From Iris pallida (Eukaryota > Streptophyta > Magnoliopsida > Asparagales > Iridaceae): DNA of 64,000 nucleotides. The stretch lies in NCBI GenBank assembly GCA_029216955.1, contig JANAVB010010791.1:4780804-4844803 (forward strand), given 5' to 3'. The notes under the pieces are model-generated. The model was not told the origin of the DNA. It saw nothing but the letters and a program-made list of their open reading frames with translations, and did not search any database. Made by a program: the position numbers and the translations under genes. Below are positions 11,057 to 23,080 of the stretch, in pieces (position 1 is the stretch's first letter; every line of letters starts with the position of its first letter).

Positions 11057-11825
11057 TGTCACGATCCGCATCCGCTTTTCGGGATACGAGTGCGTGTCCA
11101 AGCCCAGCCTATGTCGCGGTATCGGCGGTAGTACGCTATCTAGCCTGCAATAAACAAAGTACTCATAAATACTAACTTCTCATTCACAACAACTAAATTA
11201 ACTTTACAAAATATAGAAGTTTTACATTTGAAGAAGAATGTAAGCTTTTATATTTATAGAAAACTACCACACAACTAACTAGTCTTCTATAGTTTGGCCT
11301 TCGAGTCTCTATCTCCCCCTCGTATGGTCCATAGCACAAGAGTAGGCACGTCAACCTCACCTATAACAACGATCAAGTCAGTAAAGAAGCAGAGTACAAG
11401 CATATTGCAATTAATATTGCTAGTCCAAAATAAGTTAGAACAACGAGAAACCATGATGGCAAAGAGTATATAAAGAACTAGAAAGAGATAAACTAACATG
11501 ATATGAACTAGCACTAGCAAGATATGAACTAGCAGCATGAAAGTAGCAAGGTATGAACTAACGAGATACGAACAAGCAAAATGTAAACTAGCAAGATGTG
11601 AACTAACAAGATATGAACTAACAAGATAATGGACTAGATAAAGGAAAATATGAACAACTATGTGTGTGTGAAATACCTTTTAATATGTGAATGGCTGGGC
11701 TAATACGGCACATCATACGATGGCTATCCATAATAATAGGGTACAGCTAACTCATACGTTGGATGCATGACTTAGCTATCCACAATCAAAATAGTCGGGT
11801 TTGTTCACGTACTTACCGAGTATTT
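11057..11825 (-). repeat. Element F 3' LTR, distal part
   Basis: The LTR end TGTCACGATCCGCATCC at 11057 followed by the conserved terminal block near 11110-11140. It is broken at 11825 by the ABC insertion; the target TATTT is at 11821-11825. The uninterrupted sequence is in the other F LTR around 45316-45320. Confidence 0.85.
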
Positions 11826-14753
11826 TGTCATGACCCGCACCCAGTTTAGGGGCACGAAAAGTGGATACGTCCAGCCTACGCTGTAGTATCGGCGGTAGAA
11901 CGCTGTCCTAGGTTACTATCTAATCAACAACTCACGCAATTATATAATGTACTTGTCAAATCTCAACTTCGAACGGAGGACAAGTATAAATATAATGAAA
12001 TCTCAATCACAGTCTAAGCACGATATGATAACACAGAAGTTTATAACTAAGACTAAAATAATAACAAATATAAACTACTAAATAATAATATCTCAAACAA
12101 ACTCAAATACAAACTCATATCTCGAGTTATTACAATTCAAGTTCTAAAACATGAAAACTAAACCAGTCTACTAGCTAGTCTCCCGATCACTCCTGAGTAT
12201 CGGGGCCAAAGGTAGCTAAGCCATCTCCTGCTCTAAGGCAAGTAGGGCACATGTCCTCAGGGCAAGCATTTGTAATATTTTTAATAGGTCCAGTCAGGAC
12301 AGGAACGAGTACAACTCATCTAGAAATCCCAAGTAAATGACAGAGAACTATAAAGCATTTATACAGTTGTATTGATGAACATGGCAGTTTATACAGGTAG
12401 TGATGTAGAGAAACAGTTAAGGTACAAGGAAAGTAAGGTAACTAAACAAGAGGAGAATCATGGCAATGAAGACTATAAAATATGATCTAGTTGAACTAGA
12501 GTAATATGATATAAGTCCAGATAGTATAATATGAGTCAAGTGTAATCCCAGTGTGAGTCCAGACAATATAAATCTAATACCAGATGATTTCAGTACAAGA
12601 TGAGTCCAGACAATGATCAATGATTCCAGGGTGAGTCCAGACAATACTCTAACAGTGTGTTTTAAAATATCGATATCGACATGTAAACGGCTGTAGGTAA
12701 TACGGCACATCGTACACTCGGCCAAGTGTGGGATGGATATCATTCCAGTATAATTCCAAGGGAGTGGTTCCAGTATTTGGGAAGGTCCACATGTCTACTC
12801 CAATATTTCCACGTCCAAAAAGTACAAGTGAATCCATAATCCGACACAAAATAGTACAAGTCCAACCAGAACATGAATGATACCAGTAAGTGATTCCAGG
12901 GTAATTCCAGTAGGTGATTCCAGTAGTGGTTCCAGAAATGGAGGCCAGACATGAATAAATGAGTGTCGCATAAAATAGTTCCAGAAATATCAAATCGTGA
13001 TTGTAACAGAGAATCAAATAGAACTAACTAGAACTGAAGTACAGTAATCGACAATTAAATGAAAGAACTATCAGAGAATGTACTCGCCTGATACTCTGAA
13101 AAGTGTAGTGTAATATCAGATGTCTGCACCAGAGTCACAATGTCCTAAATAGAGCAATATGGATTATAATGTTTTTAAAATAAGATAATTGAAGTTTACG
13201 ATGCAATCTACATGATTTCTAGGCCAATCTAGGCCAAAGTCAAACTTTTAGGGTTTTGGGTCAATATCCAGGTCAACTAGGCTATTGGGTTTACATCAAT
13301 ATAGCCAACTCTATATTAGGGCTAAACTCATAATCCTAACCAATGCACATCTAATTCTAACTCATAATCCTATAATATAAGTATATCTATATATGCCATA
13401 TCTCTATTTGCCTCTCCAGTTCATATGTACATCATGATATCTACTTAACATCAATTTCCAATCCCTCTCATGTAGCAACCATATTTATATCAAACATATA
13501 TGTAGTATAAACCATATATATAGCTATTAGCCTATATACATGTAGCCTCTCATATCTAACATATGAATTACACTATATATAGACATACCTATATAGCCTA
13601 AGTAGTCGTGGCCTCACTTGTATATATATATATATACCTATACATTTATATTTAACCCATCACTAACCTACAATATACATATGTGAGATATATATAAATG
13701 CCACCATATTCTATATAGGATTGGTGGATGAGTCCTCATGTGATTATTATGATTTCCTTCCTAATATTTTTCTGTCAAGCCAAGCCAAACAGTGGCTGCC
13801 TACTGCACTGCCTTGCAGTGCAGTGGTTCACTGAAATGGGGCAGCTGCTGCTATCCTCTTCTCCCATACTAACCTGCCCATCTTCTACTTCTCTTATACA
13901 ATCAAATAACTGACACTGACATGTGCGTTACTAACTTCTGAAATAAATCCTAAACTCTGGAACCCACACACTCACTCATTACACTAGTTAGGTGCTAGCT
14001 CCTATAGAGTGCACTCACCCTCACAATCCTTACATTCCCTATATCTCAGAAAATTGATATTACCCTCAACTCAATCTAACCCCAATAACATATATCTATA
14101 TAACATCCAAAAATACATAAATCAATGCCAAACGCCACTGTTGCCCTTTTTCTATTACCTACCATCCCCACTGTCCACTTGCAGACCAACTAACACTACT
14201 TTCCTTCACTCCTCTATTCATTCACTCATTCACTCTAATTTATCACTAATAATTAACAATATACCAAATGTTCTTCCTAACTGGTATGTGAAGAGCAGGA
14301 CATATCAACAAGGACTAGATAACTATCTGGAAACTGAACATGAATATTAAAACTAATATGGTATTGCTCTTAATATGATACTTCAAGGTATCAAGACAGT
14401 TAAAAATCAATATGACAGGACATTAAGGTAATATAGACAACATGTATATGTTTAAGACAGAACTAAGAGTGCCCAGGATCTAACTAAAGCCAAGTGGCTG
14501 CACCTTTGGCACAACAAGGTGGTCTGAACCAAGTTGCTCGAGCCCCTACTACTGACTGAATCACTAATGAGAAGTGGACAGAACAAGTGGAAGGAATTTT
14601 TAATGTTCAGTATGGATTGAAACTCATTTGAAAACTATTTTTTAAAACATGTATCAGTCATGCAACAAATGGAACCCAAAATTATTTGAAAACCTAATTA
14701 ATCCATTCAAAATCTAGGGAAAATACATGCCAAGATAGGTGGGGGGTCTGTTC

Positions 14754-15406
14754 GTGTCCCCGTGTCCAGCAAATAGGACACGAAGTGTCGAATATTTCAT
14801 GAAACATGTGGTATCAGCAAACAGTGCACTGTGCGTGCTAAGTGTCGTACGGCCAAGTTGGTCTAGATTGGACACGACACAGTCCACAAGAGGACACGTG
14901 GTCGTGTCCCCACTTAGTCTAGGTATAGGTCTTCGTGTCCAAGTACCTGCACTGAGTCAGGGTCATGTCGTGTCAGTGTTATTAGGGCGTATCAGTAGCT
15001 CGAAACTGGTATACACAGTACTGTACGAAATCAGTGCGGGTCAATTTTCTTCGTGCACATATATCGAGAACCCGTAAATCTTTATGGGTGTCGTGTCAGT
15101 GATTGCCTGCACCCACACACTAATTTTTAGGTGTCAGGGTGTCGTATCGTGTCCGCTAGGACACCCGAGCAGCAGGACACTGCACGAGCCCCGTGTGGTG
15201 TCTCGTGCTACGTGTTCGAGTGCTAAAATAGTGTCCAAACATGCGTAAAATCGACTCAGTCATTTAGGGTTGTAATATACACGTGTTAGGCTACACATAC
15301 ATGTAATTTGTTTTGAAATTTAACAAAATCAATTTATATTTGACATTTCATCGAACACGCATTTAAACACACCGATACGTGTCCGATACGGACACAAAAT
15401 GGACAC
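14754..15406. repeat. GTGTCC/GGACAC array in LTR A
   Basis: By hand I count seven or eight GTGTCC and six GGACAC hexamers in about 650 bp; chance would give well under one. The last pair forms CGTGTCCG-ATA-CGGACAC at 15378-15395. LTR B (about 34533-35190) and LTR C (about 39940-40595) carry the same array. On the minus strand it lies downstream of the TATA box, so it would be transcribed. Confidence 0.8.
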
Positions 15407-15745
15407 GAATTCCTACCAAACTTGGACTACACCTAGGGGAACCCTAAATGAATGCATCTATGGGAAGAAATTAGGAATTTATTAGGGTTTGTAGGGTTTT
15501 ACCTATTGAGTGTTCAAACTCAATGTAAAGGGCCTCGACTCGACGTCTTCCTTGATTTGCTACGGTTCAAACATCCTCCAACCTTGCTAGCAAGCCTCCA
15601 CAAGACTTCTCTAATGTTGGAGATGATGATGCAATTGATTTGACTCAATTTGGGCTCAATTTAGATTAATTGGGAGAGGTTTAGGGAAGAACAAAGTTCG
15701 GTTCTTCTAGGTTTTTAAAAAGAAGGCAATGGCTACTAGATGATA

Positions 15746-15752
15746 CTTTATA
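15746..15752 (-). promoter_or_regulatory. Putative LTR A TATA box (minus strand)
   Basis: TATAAAG on the minus strand, about 580 bp into the LTR from its minus-strand start. It is preceded by AACCCTAACCCTAATTC-like sequence and followed by a leader-like stretch. LTR C keeps TATAAAG at 40933-40939; LTR B has TATAATG at the same place. The assignment rests on position and sequence only. Confidence 0.4.
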
Positions 15753-16573
15753 GGAGAGGGGCTTGTATGGCTGCCACAATAGTGAATTAGGGTTAGGGTT
15801 TGATGTAGATGAGTGGCTAGGGCTTGTCCATCCAATTTCGAGCCTTCCTATTGGTTCAAGGCTTTCTTTTTCACAAATATCCTAAGAAAAATATCCTACC
15901 ACAATAATATCTAGATATTACTAACCTTAGCACTTAGTAGGAATGTTCTAACCTTGATTCTAACCTCAAGACTAATCTAGATTAGGTTAACTTCTAGGTT
16001 AAGGCTTAACTAAAAGATTAGCACAATATTTAATTAATCAAAATTACAATTTCACAAAATTGTCAAAATGACCAAAATACCCCTAGGCTAAAAATTGGTA
16101 ATTTGAAATTCTAATCACGTGACTAGGCTTCCATGGTTATTGTTAGTCTCCGGGCTTAGCAATTCTAGGGTTATACTAGTTAACCATCAAAATCACCATT
16201 CAACATTTTAAATAGTTTTAAATTGACCAAAAATCACCAAAAATCACAATATGATTTAAATATTATTATTAAATGATTATAATCACAAAATTTTAACATT
16301 ACCCTCATTTGAAAAACTGGGTGTTACAAGTCTATCCTCCTTAGAAGAATTTCGTCCTCAAAATTAAGATGATCGTACTCCTCCTAGGTCAAACCCCCAA
16401 TCAAACAAGGTCGAAGGATAATATGCAATCATAGTCCTACTGGTCGTGATTCCACAGTCTCGAACAGGGTAACTACGCTATCTAGCATATCACAAAATAT
16501 CCTGACAGGTACTAATAGAAATCACACATGATGGTGGGGAAGAAGAACAAGGAGGTCAAACCTGCTAACCCAT

Positions 16574-16648
16574 CACCTGTAGCGTCGGTCTCCTCGACCG
16601 CCATCGTAAAAGCTCCACCCATCTGGGCATGGTGCTGTGCTACAGGTG
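16574..16648 (-). ncRNA. Candidate structured RNA (three-way junction) in ABC internal segment 1
   Basis: Outer arms CACCTGTAGC (16574-16583) and GCTACAGGTG (16639-16648) are perfectly complementary over 10 bp. Inside are two hairpins. One is GGTC-TCCTC-GACC (16587-16599). The other (16611-16636) pairs AGC/GCT, CCA/TGG and CCC/GGG with a TT mismatch and a CA bulge. The second copy, 36356-36430, keeps both hairpins; its changes fall mostly in loops, and the outer stem keeps most pairs. It lies some 650-725 bases inside the element. The structure is predicted by eye only. Confidence 0.45.
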
Positions 16649-17233
16649 GCCTAACTCCCTCTATCTAATCCATGATACTCAAGTAACATCCATGCTGATA
16701 TCCTACTCCATACTAGGTACCATCTATATGGTATCTATTCAGCAATATGATAATCATACCCGTCTATTCAGAACCATGTTACCAGAATCCTCATTACGCT
16801 AGTAAGTACAACAGCGATAATCAATATAGTCTGTAACTAAGGTACATACCTCTAGAATCATAGTATTTAAAATTTTTGCATTGCCGCTAGTTTGGCTACG
16901 AAAACTTTAAATTCCCACACCCGAGAAATACATCCAAAATTAGACTCTATCTCATTGTCAAACTAGCTAATATGGCTGTAGAAGACTCTAGATTCCATGA
17001 CTGAGGCAACCTAACCCATAATGTTATCTTGGTAGAAAATCAAGTCAATAATGAATACCAAGAATCAAATTCAACGATGAACACGGAAGATAGACAGATA
17101 CTGTCAGAATCGAATTTCGAGATAGTTTATAATGAGATTCTCAAGGATTATCCCAGGAATCTTCTCAAGTAGTCCTAACTGTGATTGAGTAATCTCGCAA
17201 CTAAAGCCTATTCCTTAGTTCCTATCGCAGGCT

Positions 17234-17263
17234 GTAGTGATACCCTAGTTCGAATACCACTAC
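17234..17263 (-). ncRNA. Conserved hairpin near the ABC primer site
   Basis: GTAGTG (17234-17239) and CACTAC (17258-17263) are complementary. The equivalent place in F has GTAGTAC/GTACTAC, a different but still paired stem. In all three families it is adjacent to AGCCTGCGA and sits 20-60 bases from the primer-like site. Confidence 0.4.
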
Positions 17264-17273
17264 ATAAATTCGA

Positions 17274-17289
17274 CCTGCATAGGCCACCA
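17274..17289 (-). promoter_or_regulatory. Primer-binding-site-like sequence, ABC element
   Basis: Minus strand TGGTGGCCTATGCAGG, 9 bases from the LTR end at 17299. Elements D and F have TGGTGGCCCATGCAGG at 8 bases. It begins TGG, as a site complementary to a tRNA CCA end must. I cannot name the tRNA. The copy by LTR C (37057-37072) is diverged. Confidence 0.5.
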
Positions 17290-17298
17290 CTAGAAATG

Positions 17299-19093
17299 TG
17301 TCACGACCCGCACCCAGTGTAGGGGCACGAGAAGTGGGTACGTGCATCCTACGCCGCAGTATCGGCGGTAGAACGTTGTCCTAAGTTACTATCTAATCAA
17401 CAACTCACACAATTATATAATGTACTTGTCAAATCTCAACTCCGAACGGAGGACAAGTATAAATATAATAAAATCTCAATCACATTCTAAGCACGATATG
17501 ATAACACAGAAGTTTATAACTAAGACTAAAACAACAACAAAGATAAACTACTAAATAATAATATCTCAAACAAACTCATATATCGAGTTATTACAATTCA
17601 AGTTCTAAAACATGAAAACTAAACCAGTCTACTAGCTAGTCTCCCGATCACTCCTGTGTGTCGGTGACAAAGGTAGCTAAGCCATCTCCTGCTCCAAGGC
17701 AAGTAGGGCAAATGTCCTCAGGACAAGCATCTACAATATTTTTAACAGGTCCAGTCAGGACAGGAACGAGTACAACACATCTAGAAATCCCCAAGTAAAT
17801 GACAGAAAACTATAAAGTAGTTATAGACAGTTATATTAATAAACATGGCACTTTATACAGGTAGTGATGTAGAGAAACAGTTAAGGTACAAGGAAAGTAA
17901 GGTAACTAAACAAGAGGAGAAGCATGGCAATGAAGACTGTAAAATATGATCTAGCTGAACTAGAGTAACATGATATAAGTCCAGACAGTATATTATGAGT
18001 CAAGTGTAATCCCAGTGTGAGTCCAGACAATGTAAATCTAATACCAGATGATTTCAGTACAAGATGAGGCCAGACAATGATCAATGATTCCAGGGTGAGT
18101 CCAAACAATTCTCTAACAGTGTGTTTTAAAATATCAAAATCGACATGTAAACGACTGTAGGTAATACGACACATCGTACACTCGGCCAAGTGTGGGATGG
18201 CTATCATTCCAGTATAATTCCAAGGGAGTGGTTCCAGTATTTGGGAATGTTCACATGTCTACTCCAATATTTCTCTGCTCAACAAGTACAAGTGAATCCA
18301 TAACCCGACACAAAATAGTACAAGTCCAGCCAGAACATGAATGATACCAGTAAGTGATTCCAGGGAGATTCCAGTCGGTGATTCCAGCAGGTGATTCCAG
18401 TAGTAGTTCCAGAAATGGAGGCGAGACATGAATAAATGAGTGTCACATAAAATGGTTCCAGAAATATCAAATCGTGTTTGTAACAGAGAATCAAATAGAA
18501 CTAACTAGAACTGAAGTACAGTAATCGACAATTAAATGAAAGAACTATCAGATAATGTACTCGCCTAATACTCTGAAAAGAGTAGTGTAATATCAGATGT
18601 CTGCACCAGAGTCACAATGTCCTAAATAGAGCAATATGGGTTATAATATTTTTAAAATAAGATAATTAAAGTTTACGATGTAATCTACATAATTTCTTGG
18701 CCAATCTAGGTCAAAGTCAAACTTTTAGGGTTTTAGGTCAATATCCAGGTCAACTAGGCTATTGGGTTTACATCAATCTAGCCAACTCTACATTAGGGCT
18801 AAACTCATAATCCTAACCAATGCACATCTAATTCTAACTCATAATCCTATAGTATAAGTATATCTATATCTGCCATATCTCTATTTGCCTCTCTAGTTCA
18901 TATGTACATCATAATATCGACTTAACATCAATTTCCAATCCCTCTCATGTAGCAACCATATTTATATCAAACACATATGTAGTATAACCCATATATATAG
19001 CTATTAGCCTATATACATGTAGCCTCTCATATCTAACATATGAATTACACTATATATAGACATTACTATATAGCCTAAGTAGTCATGGCCTCA

Positions 19094-19168
<75 letters not shown>

Positions 19169-20001
19169 ATACATTTACATTTAACCCATCACAAACCCAC
19201 AACATACATATGTGAGATATATATATATATATGCCACCATCTCCTATATAGGATTGGTGGATGAGTCCTCATGTGATTATTATGATTTCCTTCCTAATAT
19301 TTTTCTGTCAAGCCAAGCCAAACAGTGGTTGCCTACTGCACTGCCTTGCAGTGCAGTGGTTCACTGAAATGGGGCAGCTGCTGCTATCCTCTTCTCCCAT
19401 ACTAACCTGCCCATCTTCCACTTCTCTGATATAATCAAATAACTGACACTGACATGTGCATTACTAATTTCTGAAACAAATCCTAAACTCTGGAACCCAC
19501 ACACTCACTCAGTACACTAGTTAGGTGCTAGCTCCTATAGAGTACACTCACCCTCACTATCCTTACCTTCCCTATATCTCATAAAAATTGAGATTACCCT
19601 CAACACAATCTAACCCCAATAACATATATCTATATAACAACCAAAAATACATAAATCAATGCCAAACGCCACTGATGCCCTTTTTCTATTACCTACCATC
19701 CCTACTGTCCACTTGTAGACCAACCAACACTACTTTCCTTCACTCCTCTATTCATTCACTCATTCACTCTAATTTATCACTAATAATTAACAATATACCC
19801 AATGTTCTTCCTAACTGGTATGTGAAAAGCAGGACATATCAACAAGGACTAGATAACTATCTGGAAACTGAACATGAATATTAAAACTAATATGCTATTG
19901 CTCTTAATATGATACTTCAAGGTATCAAGACAGTTAAAAATCAATATGACAGGACATTAAGGTAATATAGACAACATGTATATGTTCAAGATAGAACTAA
20001 G
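17299..20001 (-). repeat. ABC element LTR B, part 1
   Basis: Starts TGTCACGACCCGCACCC (17299) and matches LTR A closely until the D insertion at 20001/20002. The target CTAAG is at 19997-20001 and 34244-34248, and the empty site is present in LTR A near 14463. It holds an expanded TA microsatellite. Adding part 2 gives about 4.56 kb, the family length. Confidence 0.9.
19096..19166. repeat. TA microsatellite in LTR B
   Basis: About 70 bp of uninterrupted TA dinucleotides. The same position in LTR A (about 13619-13636) and LTR C (about 38864-38878) has fewer than ten TA units, so the tract expanded in LTR B after the copies separated. Confidence 0.9.
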
Positions 20002-20291
20002 TGTAGCTCCCCTTCCCAAAAATTTTGAAATATTTTATTTATTATTTTAATTGATTTAGATGGTGATTTTTAGATTTTGTAAAAAGTTATTTAGTTTATT
20101 ATTACGTTAGATGATTTTAGTCATTGTTAGGAATTTGAGTACAAGGTGGCTAGAAATCGTGGCACGGATTGTGCAGTGGCGGGCTTTGACTAAGTGTATT
20201 AGCCCTGGCAAGGAAGACTAAGCCATAGTGATACCCTAACTAGGAAAACCAGACTAAGTTATGACATGACCATTATAATAGTTTAATTATT
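20002..20291 (+). repeat. Element D 5' LTR, first part
   Basis: TGTAGCTCCCCTTCCC start, matching 30778-31067 of the 3' LTR with nine differences by hand count. It is interrupted at 20291 by solo LTR E; the target TTATT is at 20287-20291 and 23843-23847. Confidence 0.92.
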
Positions 20292-20868
20292 TGTCACGAC
20301 TCGTACCCGATTTTCGGATGCGAGCTCATGAGCAAGCCAGCTACGTATCGAGCGGACTCCAGCCCGACTCGAGTACGTATAAGCTGTCAAGGTCATGGTA
20401 TCATATCTAACCTAAACTATATCTCAATCCACAAGAATCAAATAAAACAATAATGAACAAGTATGGGTCATGGTATGCAGCCCATTAGCATATTGTTCGA
20501 TTAGACTCCAAGAATGATATGAGTCTATAAATAAGCAGAGTATATCATGGTACTGAATATAAAGCACGAGAGGATAATAAAGAAATATCACAAGCAAATA
20601 CCAGTATCATAGATCGCAATCCTCTACCATCCCGCTCTGCTAACTAACTCCATATAGTCACTAAACCTGAAGAGATCATCAGGTCCTCAGAGGACTAGCA
20701 AGATACATAAAACATGCCTATGTAGCAGTTTAATCATGCAATAATATAACCAGGGTATAAACAGGAACTAGACAGAAAAACTGACAAGTGGCTACTGACA
20801 GGTAACTATGAACTCGGATACGGGATCAAGTATGCATAAATGAACTGCTGGTAGATCAATGGAAAACC

Positions 20869-20982
20869 AACCCTCGCCCCGATTGTGGACTCGCAGGTCA
20901 GTTTCAAGACAAGTTACCCTCGTCCCGATTGTGGACTCGCAGGTGCAAAGGCAACCCTCGCCCCGTGTGTGGACTCGCAGGT
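20869..20982. repeat. Minisatellite in solo LTR E
   Basis: Three copies of a ~29-bp core, ACCCTCGYCCCGATTGTGGA followed by CTCGCAGG, spaced by 9-17 variable bases. D's LTRs hold an unrelated 9-bp minisatellite in the corresponding 3' part. Confidence 0.8.
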
Positions 20983-22484
20983 TGTGGAAAAGACAAAGGA
21001 ATAGCAGTTCACTCACTCATACCTACAGACACGACTCAGTCAAGACACGGGTGAAGATACGACACGACCCAATCACGATACACGAGAGAACCAATCCAAT
21101 ATGAACTAACAAGGCTAACCATGTATAAGGACTATAGCTATACTAGCATGTACGAAATACAAATCACAAGTAATAACCAACTAGTAAAACTATATACTAA
21201 TAAAAATATGCATGTAAATAAATTGTAGAGGGAGACAAGGTATACTTGCCTGGTGGCAGCGCGAAGAACCAATAAAATACCGTCAACTGGTAAGCCATAC
21301 AGTCCAAGTCATCACAACTATCTCCGAAAGCTGAAACAAACATTACCAACGTTCTCAGAATAGTCAAATTAGATAGAATTGCCTGTCCTTAAGTCCAATT
21401 CTGGACACAGGGGCAAAACGGTAATTTTGGGCAAAAATGATGTCCGTCGTTAGAATCGCTTTGCACCGAAAAGCGTACCAGAGTCAATGGTCTCTAAAGT
21501 CGTCAAACTACATGTCTACGGATCCGGTTTTCCGATACGAACCTAACCGTATGTCCAGATTGGATTCCGGCAGGCCATGCATAAAATCACCCATTGAGTC
21601 GGACCGGGGAGGCCCGCGATACGACAATTTTATCAACTGTCTCAGAATCGGACCAAACTTGGCATACAGGACCAGAAAAATGATACGGTCCTGATGGCGC
21701 AAGTTTCGTCTCGATCTGACGAGCGTACACAAAGTAATTGAGAAATTTGCAAAGTGCACGATACGGTAAATTTCGACGGATACGCATCAAATTCGTCGCG
21801 CACACGCGACCAATTTGAATTCCGTCAAAGCCCACACAACGACGAAGCTGTTACTCAGCTTTCGATGCCTACTATGCGCGACCACGTCGCCCGGTTTGGC
21901 GGGACGCACGTCGCGTGGATGAATTTCTATGTTTTGAAAATAGATTTTTCGTCAACTTCGGAATCGAATAACTTCTCATCTGTTTAATGAAATTAGAATC
22001 TACAAGAAGGGTTGTGATGTCCTATAGGTCGTCTAGGACTGTCACTAAATGGATTTTCGAAAAGTTATTTGGTTAATGATGATTTGTTCGTAAACTTGAA
22101 TACTTCAACTATCTAATGCCCTGTTTTCGAACAGGATTTGGTCCGACTTTGGGTCGATATATCGCTAATTTTTTTTGGTTATTCCTGAATCTATTTACTG
22201 GGATGTTAAGTCGTATATGTTGGCTACACCTAGGAGTTGATAGATCGATATTCGGTCGAGTATACGTCGAGAAAAATAGGAAGAAACAGGGGATATCTGC
22301 TGCTGTTGCTCGGCCTGTGCTCTGTTTCATCGTACGGCTGATGGTCGTCGGCCTGTTGTCGGCCGGCGGCATGCGGCTCTCCGGCCAGTGGCGGCACGGC
22401 ACGTCCAGGGTCGTGATCGACATTGGGGAAGTGGGAGTTGGGTTAGGGTTACATTTTTTCCTCTCCAACTCTCTCTCTCGATCT

Positions 22485-22493
22485 CTATATATT
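22485..22493 (-). promoter_or_regulatory. Putative TATA box of solo LTR E (minus strand)
   Basis: AATATATAG on the minus strand, followed by a GA-rich leader and AACCCTAACCC some 30-50 bases on. D has the same arrangement: TATA element, GAGAG, then AAACCCTAG. Confidence 0.4.
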
Positions 22494-22701
22494 AATCGCG
22501 AAGGGGGGTCGGGTCTCAGGGATTTGTGAAGGAAAGTGTTGGGCCGGCTTCTCAGCTGGGATTACTGCTGCTGTTGAGATCCTTTGGGCTTGGGCCGAAC
22601 TGGCTGGGCCGGGCTGGAGTTAAGGGCTGGGCTGGGTTTGCTTCTCACACAATGTTTTTTTTCTTTACTTATTTCTTTTTCTTTGTTTATTCCCTTTTTA
22701 T

Positions 22702-22704
<3 letters not shown>

Positions 22705-22796
<92 letters not shown>

Positions 22797-22865
22797 CATA
22801 TATATATACACACACATATGTATACGTATATTCACTTATACATGTATATACACGTATACATTTTC

Positions 22866-22896
<31 letters not shown>

Positions 22897-23031
22897 CATT
22901 CACACACATGTATATGATATGAATATATACACGTACACATACACATTTATAATATTATACATATCTTTATATATATATATGTATATGTATATATTTATAT
23001 ACGTACATACACACATATATTTTTATACATA

Positions 23032-23079
<48 letters not shown>

Positions 23080-23080
23080 A
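22705..23080. repeat. TA/TATATG microsatellite region in solo LTR E
   Basis: Long TA runs at about 22705-22794, shorter ones near 22867-22888 and a further run at 23036-23077, separated by ACAC/TATG-rich imperfect repeats. No gene; the long plus-strand ORF here (22526-23083) is Ile-Tyr repeat noise. Confidence 0.9.

Larger units (their letters stand above)
11826..16328 (-). repeat. ABC element LTR A (4503 bp)
   Basis: Complete LTR, starting TGTCATGACCCGCACCC (11826) and ending ...CTGGGTGTTACA (16328). Landmarks in plus-strand order are the terminal hairpin block 11876-11898, a GATTCCAG-rich stretch about 12540-12960, a CT/AT-rich middle, the GTGTCC/GGACAC array 14754-15406 and a minus-strand TATA at 15746-15752. 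An AT-rich end completes it. No protein is recognised; small ORFs such as 12417-12743 recur in LTRs B and C only because the LTRs are copies. Confidence 0.9.
16329..17298 (-). other. ABC internal segment 1 (970 bp), non-coding
   Basis: Lies between LTR A and LTR B. On the minus strand it starts with a primer-site-like TGGTGGCCTATGCAGG (17274-17289), 9 bases from the LTR. It ends with GAGGACGAAATTCTTCTAAGG and GGATAGACT, a relic of a Ty3 chromovirus polyprotein tail plus the purine tract that primes plus-strand DNA. No ORF of note. A structured region lies at 16574-16648. Confidence 0.8.

Noticed and set aside
12417..12743. 108-codon ORF conserved at 17881-18207 and 37648-37974
   Set aside because: Conservation follows from LTR duplication; sequence is hydrophobic low-complexity and its frame has no independent support.
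13728..13750. GGATGAGTCCTCATG resembling a hammerhead ribozyme core, repeated in LTRs B and C
   Set aside because: The required GAAAC segment and flanking stems are missing nearby.
15785..15800. TTAGGGTTAGGGTTT telomere-like repeats (also 35574, 40975)
   Set aside because: Only two units, inside LTR copies, and plant telomeres use TTTAGGG. They are ordinary AAACCCTAA-type leader sequence.
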